Positions 42,170 through 55,960 of a DNA stretch of 64,000 bases are shown here, in pieces. The DNA lies in NCBI GenBank assembly GCA_019155185.1, contig CM032806.1, positions 816,001 to 880,000 on the forward strand, in the 5' to 3' direction. A program made the translations under genes and the position numbers. This DNA comes from Beaufortia kweichowensis. Lineage: Eukaryota; Chordata; Actinopteri; Cypriniformes; Gastromyzontidae. Each line of letters begins with the position of its first letter. The first letter of the stretch is position 1. Below the pieces are notes generated by a model. The model ran no database searches, was not told where the DNA came from, and saw nothing but the letters and a program-made list of their open reading frames with translations.

Positions 42170-43000
42170 AACAACGAGAAGAATCACATGAAGACGCGAC
42201 GGAAACGCGGGACAAAGAGAAGAGCAGAAAAATGAATCAGGTACATTAACAGATCAATGCAGAGTCAAAGCTCAGACCGTCCGCTCCAACCGAGCGCTCC
42301 TAAAAAGCCTTTGCGTTTGACTGCGGTCCTTTAAAAATCATTATTCATATCCAGACATATTCTTTTATTGTAACACATTATCTGGTAAAAAAAGAAATAA
42401 GTAAACACCTCCCCATCCAAAAAGCCCTGAGCTTTGATATAAAAACAGAAAGTCTGTCTTGTGAAAGCTTGAAGAGTCAGATGCAGCAGTCGAACACAAG
42501 AGCCCTACAGCAAGCTGAGCATTCGCTCCGGCACGGTGGGCCCAAATCAATACACATTAACAGGTTAAAAGAAACGGGAGAGAGGGACCGGGTTTACGTG
42601 CCGCATCTCAATAATATCGACGGGAATGTGGAATTATATTTGTAAGAAAGAGCCGGAGAAAAACCCTGAGAGCTGCTGTTGTATTGATGGGCTTTTGCTC
42701 TTTGCCAGAGAGGAAGCACTTTCCAGCCCTCACTTTAATCTGAAGCAGCTCTGATGGGACTCAAGTATGAAGACTTCAGAGCCGGCCGGAGAGAAAAGCA
42801 GGCCCGCTTTCTCCTCGTAATGACGAAGAGGACGAAGAGCAAAATACGAGCGCGGGAGAAAGAGTTGGAATGATGAAAACCGACGAACAAAACCCTCGAA
42901 AAACAAACAGGGCTGAAAGAAAGCGTCAGTGTCGCCGGATGATGAAACGGGAAACTGGTGCTAAAGCGTTATTGTGCGTTACGGTGTAACATTGTGCATG
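42170..43000. other. Single-copy GC-richer island
   Basis: Unique sequence with CpG-containing stretches (AATACGAGCGCGGGAGAAAG; GCAGTTTGAC-like AT parts are absent) and TCATTATTCATATCC. No exon or domain recognised; possible conserved non-coding block. Confidence 0.3.
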
Positions 43001-43439
43001 AAGAGATGTGTAAAAGCAAAAGATAAACGTGGACAATCATGTTAAACCTCAGCAACAGCATACTTCTAAAACTCACAGTAATGCTTTCTAAACACAGACT
43101 GGAGATTTTCCTGCTTCACAACACAACTAGACAATTCACGTGATGAGATTGTGTTCTCATTTAAATATACCACTTACATAATAAATCTGCCTCCATCAAT
43201 TCTCTTTAAGATTTCACACTATTTTGCATAATCTGCAGTTTTCACTGAGGGCAGCGGTATAATTTGTACATTTAAAGGTTAGAGAGATATTTAGTCACTT
43301 TATTGAGGCTAAATATCTCAGTGTCTGGTTAAATACAAGCCTCATTACAGTTAAATAATCTGAAAATCGCTTTAAAAACATGAAGTTTTGGCTAATGGCT
43401 GATTCATATGAATTCATACATTTTTATTTAGACGTCTTG

Positions 43440-43690
43440 GTTTAATTTGCACCACAATCTTAAAAATAAAGGTGCTACAATTCTTCACAGTAATGCCGTT
43501 TTGGTTTCCCAAAAACCTTTAGTTAAGGTCACAATTCCAAAAAAATCAAGGTAAACGACAATATAATTTTTGCCTAAATTGTTTTATAAAGAACGTTTGA
43601 TGTTTTAAGTTTTTGTAGTGCAAAAAAGTTCTTCAGACTACAAAACAGTAAAAATGAAATGGTGCTTTTACTAAAAACTAAACTAAAATA
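43440..43690. mobile_element. AAAATAAAGGTGC-type MITE
   Basis: ATCTTAAAAATAAAGGTGCT, CTTCACAGTAATGCCGTTTT, and later CAAAAAAGTTCTTCAGACTA and AAATGGTGCTTTTACTAAAA match the usual plan of this common fish element. Confidence 0.6.
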
Positions 43691-43739
43691 ACATCAACAC
43701 TCATCGTCTTGATTTTAAAAAGTGAAGGGGGGAGACTTC

Positions 43740-43850
43740 ATTACTCTTATTATTTTTCTAATAATCATACAACTCACTTTGTACACATTTATACAAAATA
43801 GCCACCTAGCAAAATAAATTCCCACAAAATCAGGCTGGTTTTATATTATT
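43740..43850 (-). repeat. Fragment related to the 10.2-kb repeat, inverted
   Basis: AATAATCATACAACTCACTTTG, TTATACAAAATAGCCACCTA and AAATTCCCACAAAATCAGGC mirror the GGTGGCTAATTTGTG layout at 10190-10325. Confidence 0.5.
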
Positions 43851-43859
43851 ATATTAAGT

Positions 43860-44300
43860 GATAAACACTTAATTCTAAAACATTGTTCCAGAGATGTCAA
43901 ACCATCTGACGTATAAGTTATTGGGTTTGTTGTGGTGTGAGACCCTCGGGCAGGGCTCTGGAGGGCCGGTGGGGTAAATGTTCCTGTCTATCACTGGAGT
44001 GGTAAATAGACCATGTGATGTGGTAAAGAACCCTGTAACCCCCACTGGGAGAAGACCCGTCCTCGCTCCACTGACCATCAGACCCACAGCGTTCCTCTAA
44101 ACCATCCCCACTAAACTACAACACACAAATATACCATCACAGAACCCTGGGCTTCAGCGCTCCGGCGTGCCATGCCGTTTGCCAGCTTACACACCACAGG
44201 GTCACGGCTCACCACCGGCTGACCCGACAACTGCTAGCTGTCTGTTAGCATTAGGGCAGCTGTGGGTGAAACAAGGTTAATCTTTCCTCTTTTGTTGGGG
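43860..44300. other. Single-copy island
   Basis: GC-richer unique DNA (AGCGCTCCGGCGTGCCATGCC). A minus-strand frame has no recognised domain. No gene supported. Confidence 0.3.
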
Positions 44301-44394
44301 GTTTGGGATTGTGTGACCTGCTCTGAACACAGAGGACCAGACACCTGTAGACTGGAATGATTTCAAAACAAAAGAACAGGATACAACACCCACA

Positions 44395-44625
44395 AAAAAA
44401 GGACCATACACTTCTAAAAACAAAGCTGCTTCGAGATGTTCTTCACAGTGATGCCATTAAAGAACCGTTCCCCAAAGAACTTTTCTGTCCTCTTTTTATA
44501 GTGTATAATAACTTTTATTTTCTGATTCACAAAAGGTTCTTCGAGTGTCTTCGAACTATTCAGGCAAAAATGGTTCTTTTATGACATTGTGAAACATCTT
44601 TATGTTTAAGAGTGTATTATCAGAT
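44395..44625. mobile_element. AAGGTTCTTC-type MITE
   Basis: CACTTCTAAAAACAAAGCTGC, AGATGTTCTTCACAGTGATGCC, AAAGAACCGTTCCCCAAAGAAC, CACAAAAGGTTCTTCGAGTG and CTTTATGTTTAAGAGTGTA: a nearly full-length member of the family. Confidence 0.65.
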
Positions 44626-44699
44626 GGTAATACTATGGTTATCTAGTTCATACATGATGATGCTCTAAATAATATCATGGTCTTACCATGTTACACGTC

Positions 44700-45950
44700 C
44701 TACTTCTTTGTAAATGACTGCTGCAGTGGTCCTGATGTAAAATGACAAAGAGAAAAACAAATGAAATCTCTTTCTGCCTGTTCTTCTATCACACACAGAG
44801 GGCCGGAGCTGTTCTCCTGTGGGATTCTCAAGGGCAGTATTACAAAGAGCCACGCTGTGCTTACATCAGTCAAAGAAAAGTGAAATAAGCAGGATTACAC
44901 ATTTAAAGCATGAGCGCTGGATTACTGCATGTACTGTCAGACTCCAACCACTTTCATGTCAAATCATTTCTGCGGGTTAATTTGTCATATTTTCTACAGT
45001 AGTTACACATAAAAGTCGAAAAGCGAGCGGCGTGTTTTAAAATACATTTGAAGATATTAGGATTGAGGTTGTTTTCATGGAAAGTAAAATTTCCTGCACC
45101 ATTATCACCTTCAGCTTGTTGTAATGTTACAGATTTTGGTGTGAAACGACACGGCGGAGAAGACGAACACATAACAAAAACATCAGGAAGCCCGTTGATA
45201 CTCATTAAAAACAAACTTTATGTGGGAAACGGTGGAGGAAACGTTCAACCTTGAGTTTCTTTCATTAACCCTCCATGTTTATTCATTATTGCTGTTTCTT
45301 ACACTTCCAGCGTGAACTGAGAACTGATACACAACACAATGTTTTCTTTTCATAAACAAACAAGTAAGTGTTGCGTGTGGAAGACGTGTTTGTTTAATAG
45401 TGACACGTACACGTTGACTAATCAACTCTTTCTTTCTCTGCAGATCTTCAAAGCAAACTCAAGGACTCCAGCTCCTCTTCAAAACTAGGTTTGCAGTTTA
45501 GTCAAACTGTAGATAAAAATAAAAGATTTTTAAAGAATATGATCTCTACAATTCCTCAACTACTAAATAAACAACAGCCTGTTTGAAATTTAAAGGCATT
45601 CTCATTTTAAAGCCAACATCAGAAAACAACATTAATAGAACCGAGAGCATCCAGAAATGACTACAAACAAAACACGTAATTCCAATTAAATGTGATATAA
45701 AAAACTTTATATTTTCCAAATCTGACACTCCAGTTGAAAATATAAAGCAAACGCAGCTGAACCGTGACACGGCGTTCAGTTCTCACGACGGTCAAAACGA
45801 AACACAATTTCCAACAGAGGCGTCGTTTTAAAGTTGCCTGTAACTGGCTGCGGACTATTGGTATCACAGTTCACTCATTAAGAAGAGAGAAGCTTCATTT
45901 AAAGCGACTTGCAAAGCTCTTTGAGCGGGACAGACATATTTACATTTAAA
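44700..45950. other. Intergenic DNA, mixed composition
   Basis: Unique parts at 44760-45250, otherwise AT-rich. Short frames only, none with a recognisable domain. Confidence 0.4.
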
Positions 45951-46460
45951 AGATCTAAAGTGGCTGACTGCAGCTTCCACCGGCCTTAATTGCGGCTTCA
46001 GTTTTCCATGAATGTATCCGCTTCATTGCGGCTCTCATTAACTGGCAGAGGCCAGCGAACACGCACGCACTTCATCTCTATCCGTTTCCGGCTCTCTCCG
46101 TACCATCTCTCCATCTGCTTTACCTCTAAAGAGTGTGACAAGAGCACAACAAGCTGGCAAGACTAGTACAGAAAGACACAAACAATCCACGGGGATTAGC
46201 ATCTAATCCTGTTTGCACTTTTATCCCGGCTGTATTTTAAGGCGGGGGGGTCACACTTTCTGACAACGGATTAAACAGACTTTCCTTCATCTAGTTATGG
46301 ATGGACTTTGGCAAATTAGCCGAACGGAGTGATCGCTTTCCGCGAGCTCTCGCACGGCTGTGAGACTCTGTCACAATGCAAACAAATTTAAAGCCAGTTG
46401 TTGGATAATGAGGCTGGTGTGATGTTTGAAATGCAGATACAGGTTATTCTTTGCTCTTTC
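45950..46460. other. Single-copy island, possible conserved element
   Basis: CGGCCTTAATTGCGGCTTCAG, GGCTCTCATTAACTGGCAG and TAGCATCTAATCCTGTTTGC in GC-richer DNA. No coding exon seen. Confidence 0.3.
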
Positions 46461-47240
46461 CTTCACCACCACCAAGTGTTAATGCCTGTCGAGGAAGTAA
46501 AAGCATTTCAGACACGATTTATAACAATTTATAAAACTTTGAGACTCTAAACTTTGATTGCATGAGCCATGTTCAAAGCCTCCAAATCTATATTATTAAA
46601 TCATTTACTGCAAAAATACACCTAGACTTTAGGTCTGAATGCTTGCTGTAATACAAAAATATATACTTTATAAATATTTATAATTTCAATTATAATTCAG
46701 AAACATGCATATAACTCATTATAAATCATATATATTTTTAATTATTTAAGATTTAATAATATTTATTTATTTATATTTAATAATAATATTTTATAATATG
46801 TGCATTATTTAATGTGCATTATTAAAAATGTATACAAATATTTGTAAAATATTATATTAATCAATACATTTAGTGTTTTTAATGTGGTAAATTAGAACAC
46901 CAGAGAACCAAATACTGTCTGATGTCAGAGCTGATGATCTCGTGCAGGTCACTGCTCCACCATACGGCAGTTTGAGTCCGGCTCATGGCACTTCCTGATC
47001 CCACCCCATCTCTCCTACTTCACTTCCTGTTCTTGACTCTTTTAAATCTGAGAAAAGGCAAAAGCCCAAAAAAGATCATTAAAAAAACTAAAGATAAATG
47101 TCCGATGATCAACGGAAAACAAGCAGAGAAGACATGTGCTTCATCAGAACAAATATCCTCATGACTGAAGGACATCTACATAAACAGACACCATGAGATC
47201 TGATCCACAAGAGCATGACAACACAACCCGCCGCTGATCT
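46461..47240. other. AT-rich intergenic DNA
   Basis: 46620-46870 is extremely AT-rich (ATATTTATTTATTTATATTT). Nothing else supported. Confidence 0.5.
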
Positions 47241-47420
47241 CACACAGATACACAAGACACAACAAACAATAATACCCAACAGATGGTGAAGAGACAACTC
47301 TTCAAAGAAAAGAAAATAGTTATTTTATTTTAATTTTCTTGTGTTTATCTATGAGGAATATGAGAGACCAAATATCAACATCTGAGCTATCAATATGATA
47401 AACATGATTGATGGAATTGT
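47240..47420 (+). repeat. Copy of the 19.2-kb dispersed repeat
   Basis: AATACCCAACAGATGGTGAA, AGTTATTTTATTTTAATTTT, GAGGAATATGAGAGACC and CAAATATCAACATCTGAGC match 19265-19400. Confidence 0.7.
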
Positions 47421-47559
47421 CCATATGGTGACAATTTCCAAAAATTAAAACCACTGTATATCTGTTTTGTTGAAAAAAAGTAATTATAGAAAATCACAAC
47501 CGGCAGAAAAGTATATAGAGTAAATTGCTAGTTTGCTGTTCTGACCACAGAAAAGATGG

Positions 47560-48850
47560 CGTGCTAATGGACTTCCCTGAATTCACACATTTTAACAAAA
47601 GTGACGGCAGACACCACAGACATCATTCATGTTTGCACTCGTAAGAGCATCTCTTTGCTAAAGTAAATTGGCTTTAAGAGCAGAAAAAGCTGAGACGCTG
47701 AGAGTGTAAAAACACTGGAGCATCTTATTCTCCTTAACACAAAAATCTCTTTTATTTACGATCTGTCTGAAATGAGAGATGGATGTTCCTCCTGCATCAG
47801 CTGAGCTGGATGTCCTCTTTATTCTGCCTCCTACTCTAAAAAACAGAGGAAATGTTCAAATGTCAGATTTGAAAAAACCGAGGAACACTGATGAAGTGTT
47901 TTCATCAAGATCTCTTGTTCATTCAGAAACATCTGGTCATTATTTGTTTCGACACTTCAAAATGGATCTCAGGAGAGGCTTGTGGATTTCTGTCAGTGAA
48001 ACAATAACTTACCGCAGTTTAATAACAAGCGTGTGAAGGAATCGAGAGGAATATCATTTGTCATAAAACCTCCTGGTGCTTTTTGGATGCGAGAAGGCGT
48101 CCTGCCTGAAAGAGACTAACAGTTACATTACAAAGATTCATAACTGGCTGTCTTTTCTCTGCAGCCCGTCTCACGTCGTCTTCCTGTTGACACACGCTTC
48201 ACGTTCCTCTCTCACCCGCCAGAGACACTAACAGAAGTGAATGCTTTAAAACTTTATGAGTGGACGCTGCGTGCCACATGCCGTTTCAGTAGCAGCTCGC
48301 TGTGGATTTATGACTTATGACATGCACATATTTAATTTGTAACTCTAGACTTCCTGTTCCTCGTGGCCGGCTTCAGAGGCGCAGGGCCGGTACGGTTCTC
48401 GGGGGTCAGAGGTTAAGTAAAGCAGGGGAAGTGCTGGATCCGAGCCGGGTGACGGGGGCCGCTCTTAAGAGTTGGGACGTAACGTTGCGAGTTCAAAGGT
48501 TTAGCTGTGATTTTCAGCGGGAGACCGGTCGGCGATCACAGGAGGTTGTAAAGAGGAGAAGAGCGAGGAGAGCATCCTGCGTCTAGCGTTTGATTTGGAC
48601 GATGTTTTAGAAAGTTACAACCGGGATCCTCTTACAAGCTCTCGCTCTGTGTCTGCGTCTGTAGAGCGTGACACCTTTACATCCACATGGCCCGTAAACC
48701 CCCGGGGACCGGTTACCGAGCGCGGTAACATGCCCCACTGGCTCCTCTGTGGCGCGCCGTCTTGTGTAAACATATAAGTTTATTTAGTGTGAAGGGCCTG
48801 TGGTGTTGTGTGCTCTCGCCACAGTAGGGACACTTCATAAAGACTTGTCT
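47560..48850. other. Long single-copy island, CpG-containing
   Basis: Unique sequence; 48340-48760 is GC-rich with CpGs (GAGCCGGGTGACGGGGGCCG, GGGAGACCGGTCGGCGATC). The frames at 47779-48036 and 48317-48586 show no domain I recognise and no clear splice framework. I do not call genes. Confidence 0.3.
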
Positions 48851-51170
48851 TCGCTAAACCAAAGACCGTATGACCAACCATCTCCATCCACCACGGCCAG
48901 GATTCACCGACACAAGAGAAATCTGTCAGCAGATGGTCATTAGAATCATTATCAAAGAGTCAAACGGTCATTATATTATTCATAAATAAAACCTTAAAAT
49001 TTTGTGTATTATCCAACAGATCTTGTCCCTTATCATATGAATTGTATGTTTGCATTACAAAAAATGATTTTCTAACTCGGTATTAGTTTCCAGAACAAAT
49101 ATCTATGCATTCATAAATCAAGATATATATACAATACTTGACAAGCAAAAAACTAGCAGATGCTTTGGATAAAAGTGAATAAATGTCAATACTGGAATTT
49201 ATGCTTAAAACAAGAAGAAAAAAACCCATCAATGGGTAAAATTATAAACTTCATTTAAAAGGAAAACAAAATGCTTTTTCTTACCTCACTGATAGATATT
49301 TATCTTGTTTTAGGCATAAAATTATCTTTGATCATTTTCAGAAAAAAGACTTTTATATCTTAAGATATTTGGTTTCTCAAGTATATGCATCTTGATTAAA
49401 AAATGTTTGAATGGTTCAAGAAAGATATTTTTACTAGAAAACAAGACAAAACAAATTCTAAGCAAGAAATACTTTCATTAAAGTGTAAAAAAGTTCATTT
49501 TGCAGAAATAAATAATGAGTTTTTTTCATGCCACTTTTCATATTCCCTGTGGTCAAGAATATTAACAAATATTTCATAGAAGTGTAAGAATCATCTAAAA
49601 AAACCCATAGTGTAGATCTGATCTGATCTTGTGTTTAAACTGGTCCAGTACATCTGTTAACCAACAGCCATTACAAAACCAGTATAGATGTGAATACCAG
49701 TACAACAACAGAACAGACTCTAAAGGGTCAGAGGTCATGCAAACAGCTGATCATTGGGCAGCACGCATGCAGTTATTGTTGCTTCTCACAGGTCAAAGGT
49801 CATCTTATTACTTGTGAGACCAGCAGGTGTTTGACTGCAAGAGCAGTTACACAAAATCATTAAAAAAATCTCTATAAATCACAAATCAATCTATTAGTCA
49901 CATGAGCTAATACACATCACTAATCTGACAGAAATCTGAAATATATATATGTAATGACTATAAGAAAATGTTGCATGATTTACACAGTAAGTGCATGTCA
50001 AAGACTGTTTATATATATATATATATATATTTTATATACTTATATATATTTATATATATATACTGTTTTGATAATCTTATACTAAAATCCTCACTTCTGA
50101 AAGATATTCTGCAGATGAAATATTGAGTTTTACTCCGATAAATGTCACATTACAGAAGCTGTTTTAATGTCTTTATATTATTTGTATAGCTCTTTTGTTA
50201 AATTAAATGTAGTTTTAACAGGCAGACGCGTCAGCTGCAGTGATGAATGCTTTATAATACGAGCACGAATACGAGTTGTGTCTTGTTGCGAGTCAGTTTC
50301 TCTGGGCTGGTTTAGATTGTGTCTGTGATTTACCTGTTGTCTTTCTCTTTAATGTCTTCCATCTGTTTGACAACAGCTCAGAGACCCTGAGATAACCAGA
50401 AGCAGACCGGCGACAGAAACACCAGCGGTCTACAGGACATCTGTGTGCAGATCATTCAGAAATGAGTTTGTGATGCACAGATACCAAGAAACATTTAGTG
50501 TTTCATTTCTGCAGATCGGTATAAAAACATGTTTGTAGAGTGTTTCCGTGACGGGTTTGAAGAGACTCAAAAGAGCCCACCTGTCTTTAATATATCAGAA
50601 ACACAAACAAATAAGTTTAAAACATTAAGTTTTCATTTAAAACTTACAAATAAAACCTTTGGTCAAATCAGAATCGTTTATATGCATGAGCAAATGTAAT
50701 GGTGATATTTATTTGAGCAAATACCAAATATCTAGTAGATAATGAGATAATGTTACTGAAAGTTTATTTTGTGTTATCCAGTTTTGGACAACTTTTGGGT
50801 AATATTACTGTTCATCAACTTTGTATTTAAATTACTCACTAATTACACTGTCAAAAAATAAAAATAAAAGTCATTACTAGTAACTTAAAAGTCCTTTCAA
50901 CGTTGACCATACAGACAATAGAAATTAAACTCTTAAAATCTTTACATTTAAAAATCTGTCAAGACTAACTTTGTCACTGTAACAACGTCACAACAATGAC
51001 AATATTTTACACATTTTACACTAAATTAACGTCTTTTGAATCATTTCTAACTCATTTTAACACAAACTTTTAAATTCAGTGTTGTATATACAGGTTTGTT
51101 AACAGTATAAGTTACTTTAAAATGGTATAAGCGTTTCTCAATATAAAGTACGTGATAAATAAATCTGCTT
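48851..51170. other. AT-rich intergenic DNA with (TA)n
   Basis: (TA)n tracts at about 49940-49951 and 50009-50063 can form cruciforms. 50220-50560 is a GC-richer unique patch with no exon recognised. Confidence 0.45.
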
Positions 51171-52300
51171 TCCAAAGGAATGAAAACCCGATTCATGTAG
51201 TATGTTGTTTGGTGGCACATGATTTGTCTCGTCTGTGAAAGTCAACATGGCAGGAGGAACGGTGAGGGATAAACATTGTACAGCGGTTGTGATGTGAGAG
51301 AGCGGTTTGAGTCCAGAGTCAGGCAGGTTTGTGAGAGATCCCGCTGTGATGAGCAGACTGTGAAGACCTCCCCACCAAACCCAACACAAGAGGAGAGCCC
51401 GAAATTCACCCGCCCGTCATTGTAAAGCCACGGCAGGCACTTCCCCAATCCCAGCATGCATCAGACTCGCTCACCGGGCTGGAGGAGGGGAGACGCTCGC
51501 TCTCCAAACTGCATTCATTCATTCCTTTGATTTGCAGGTATGGAGTGTATTCTGCTGTTCTCCTCCGTTACACATTCTCTTTGTAGCGTCTCTTTTATTG
51601 GAAGAATGAGACTGAAAGATTTAGACCGGCCTGTGAACACCGGTCCCCAAAGACAGAACTAACGGAGAATCATCGCAAATCATTGATGATTTAGATGTTG
51701 CAAGCGTTTGAGGACTGAAGCCTTACATCTCGCACACAATACAGATATAGTTAAATATCCCACATCTATCACGATGCTGAGAAATAAACATATGCGTGGC
51801 TGACAAATGGACAATAAAAAGAAACATTCAGTCATCATTTAATTAAAACCTGTATATGACTCTTACTTCAGTCTATAAATATCTTCTTTACATCATGTAA
51901 AACCACCGAAGCACATTACAAAGATCTGGTAGCGTATCTCTGACCGTCTGTGAGCTCTGGGATTGGTAGTTAACCCCCCGATGAGCTTCACAGCGCTCCA
52001 TTGAGAGGTGACTAAGTTAATCTTGATTGATTTTTTCCTGGACGGTGCACATCTCTTTCAGCGGTTAACCTGCTATATAATCTGTAGACTGAGAGCATGT
52101 AAATTCACTCAGCTGGAGCTGTGAGACTGTGCTGTGTCTCTCTGTCAGACTCTGATTTACTCTATAGGTGCAGAAGAAAGACACGGCCGGAGCAAATGGA
52201 GCGTGCGATTCACTCGATGGTTTGTTTGCGTTTGCTATTTGCGTTAGTTTTGCATGATTGACCCCGAGAGCTGTTATTATGAGCTATTAATAGCACACAA
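51171..52300. other. Single-copy islands
   Basis: Unique GC-richer parts at 51180-51650 and 51900-52290, the latter with GGTTAACCTGCTATATAATCTG and GAGCTATTAATAGCACAC. No coding exon recognised; possible conserved elements. Confidence 0.3.
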
Positions 52301-52790
52301 GAATAACATTAAAAACACAACCATAGTGGGAATATCTTTGTTTAAATATCCTGGTATTGTTGAACCCATTATAGTACAGAAATAATTAATAGCAATCTTT
52401 ACATTTTCACTTTTAATTTCATTTAGCAGACACCACAGGTCTCCATGACTCAAACTGATTATAAATCGCACTAAATCATGTTCATTGAAAGCTGTCTAAA
52501 TACAGAAAGGTTTGTGTGAGGGTTAGGTTTAGAGGGGGGGGTTTACACCATACAAGTTTGTACAGAATAAAAATCATTCTGTCTATATGTTTGGGCACCT
52601 GCATTAGATAATTAGAAAATATTGCTGTTATAAACAGCAGCCTGGCTGACTTTCTCTCTCTCTCTCTTTTCCTGTGTGCCAGCTGGCAGTCTGAGGCCAG
52701 GAATCTGTCAGTGTCGATTGAGCTGAGAGGGCAGGGCCGGTCTTGGTCATAGACCCACAGTTTCTTCCCAATAACCCTGGGAAAAAAGTT

Positions 52791-53065
<275 letters not shown>

Positions 53066-53730
53066 GCCACATTCCACCAAGTTGAGCTGCCAACCCCCCT
53101 AATGCCCCACCTCACACACACTTTTGCAAACGTGAACCATGAATGAGATTAACAAAGAATCGGGTAAGAGCCCTTCTTGGCCGCCTTCCATGTCAACAGC
53201 TCTCGAGGTCAGAGGTCGCACTAACTACATTCATTCCCAGCAGACCCTACCGCTCAACAACACAAGCTGCCCGAGTCTGGCAGCGGCGAACCGAGCGGCC
53301 GTAGAGAAGTTTGGTTTCTCCACCAACCCCCGGAGATACGCCAGATCTCTCCACATGTTTCTGCTGAATTAAAGCAATATCACACCTTGCAAATGGAACG
53401 GAAAGAAAAAACACACGGACGGAGAGAGTGGAGACAGAATGGAGGGAGGTGAAAAGGAAAGAGCGAGAAGGTTATTACCGTGTGCACATTTACGGCCCGT
53501 CACAGTGAGCGGCGAGCACCTGATTTCACTCAGAGTGGAAAAAAGCTCTCGGCTTTCAGTTTAGCTGCATAAAAACGTCAGTCATTTAATAGATGCATAA
53601 CACACCTGGGCTGACAACCGGGATCATGTAATCCAATTACATGCAGACGCATTAGGTAAATAGCGTAATGACCGATAACAATGTTAGATCGCTGCCAAAT
53701 TCCACTGCCAAACGGTCCGACTGTGAAAAG
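53066..53730. other. Single-copy island beside (GA)n
   Basis: 53139-53372 has an open frame on the + strand (ESGKSPSWPPSMSTALEV ... RRYARSLHMFLLN) in unique sequence. It has no domain I recognise and no clear splice sites. The remainder includes GTAATCCAATTACATGC (53626). A conserved element or an unknown small ORF are both possible. Confidence 0.25.
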
Positions 53731-54240
53731 TTCTGGGAAAACATTTAGATGTTAGATTGAATCTTGCTTATCTTTTGACACTAATGCAACAATCACCAAC
53801 CCATCAAATTTAACATTCTGCTTTTGATTTGCTTACGCTTATAATAAAGAAGCATACTTCAAGTGCATTTTATTAAGTATACTTAAGCAAACTCAATACA
53901 CAATATTTTCCAGTGAGTTTTTTTGACAGAAGATTCACTTTTAGGTACACATAAAGTTTTACAAAGTATACTTTCTTGTTTATATTTTTAAAGAGATATC
54001 CCAGCAGCACACTTGAATAAACGTATTTTTTGTAAAAGTTTGCAAACTCATTATTGTTTAATTCGAAGTTTCTAAGTAATTTAAGCAAACCATTGTAAAT
54101 ACTGAAACTGTAACAACACATTGTGCGGTTCTATAGCGAATCACAAATAAAGTCTTTTTATTTTTCCTTATGTTACCTATACCTATATATTTTAATAAAT
54201 ATCCTGTTTTACAGGGTAAAACGTCACATTATGAATGAGT
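53731..54240. other. AT-rich intergenic DNA
   Basis: Nothing supported. Confidence 0.5.
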
Positions 54241-55799
<1,559 letters not shown>

Positions 55800-55960
55800 G
55801 GAACAGTTCACCCAGAAATGAGACTCGTATCAGTTTTTACTCATTTACAGTCTTTGTACGGTAAAGCATAACAGCTTCTTTGGTATTTTACAGAAGAAGA
55901 AACATCATACTGGTTTGGAAAGTAATAAAAGTATTATTTTGGGTGAATTATTCCTTTAAG
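55800..55960. mobile_element. Inverted-repeat MITE, degraded
   Basis: Ends GGAACAGTTCACCCAGAAAT and TTTGGGTGAATTATTCCTTTAA with ACAGAAGAAGAAACATCATACTGG inside: the common fish hairpin element. Confidence 0.7.

Noticed and set aside
53139..53372. Small protein-coding gene
   Set aside because: The 77-codon frame is in unique sequence, but I see no domain, no homologue I know and no transcript signal. Kept only as part of an island description.
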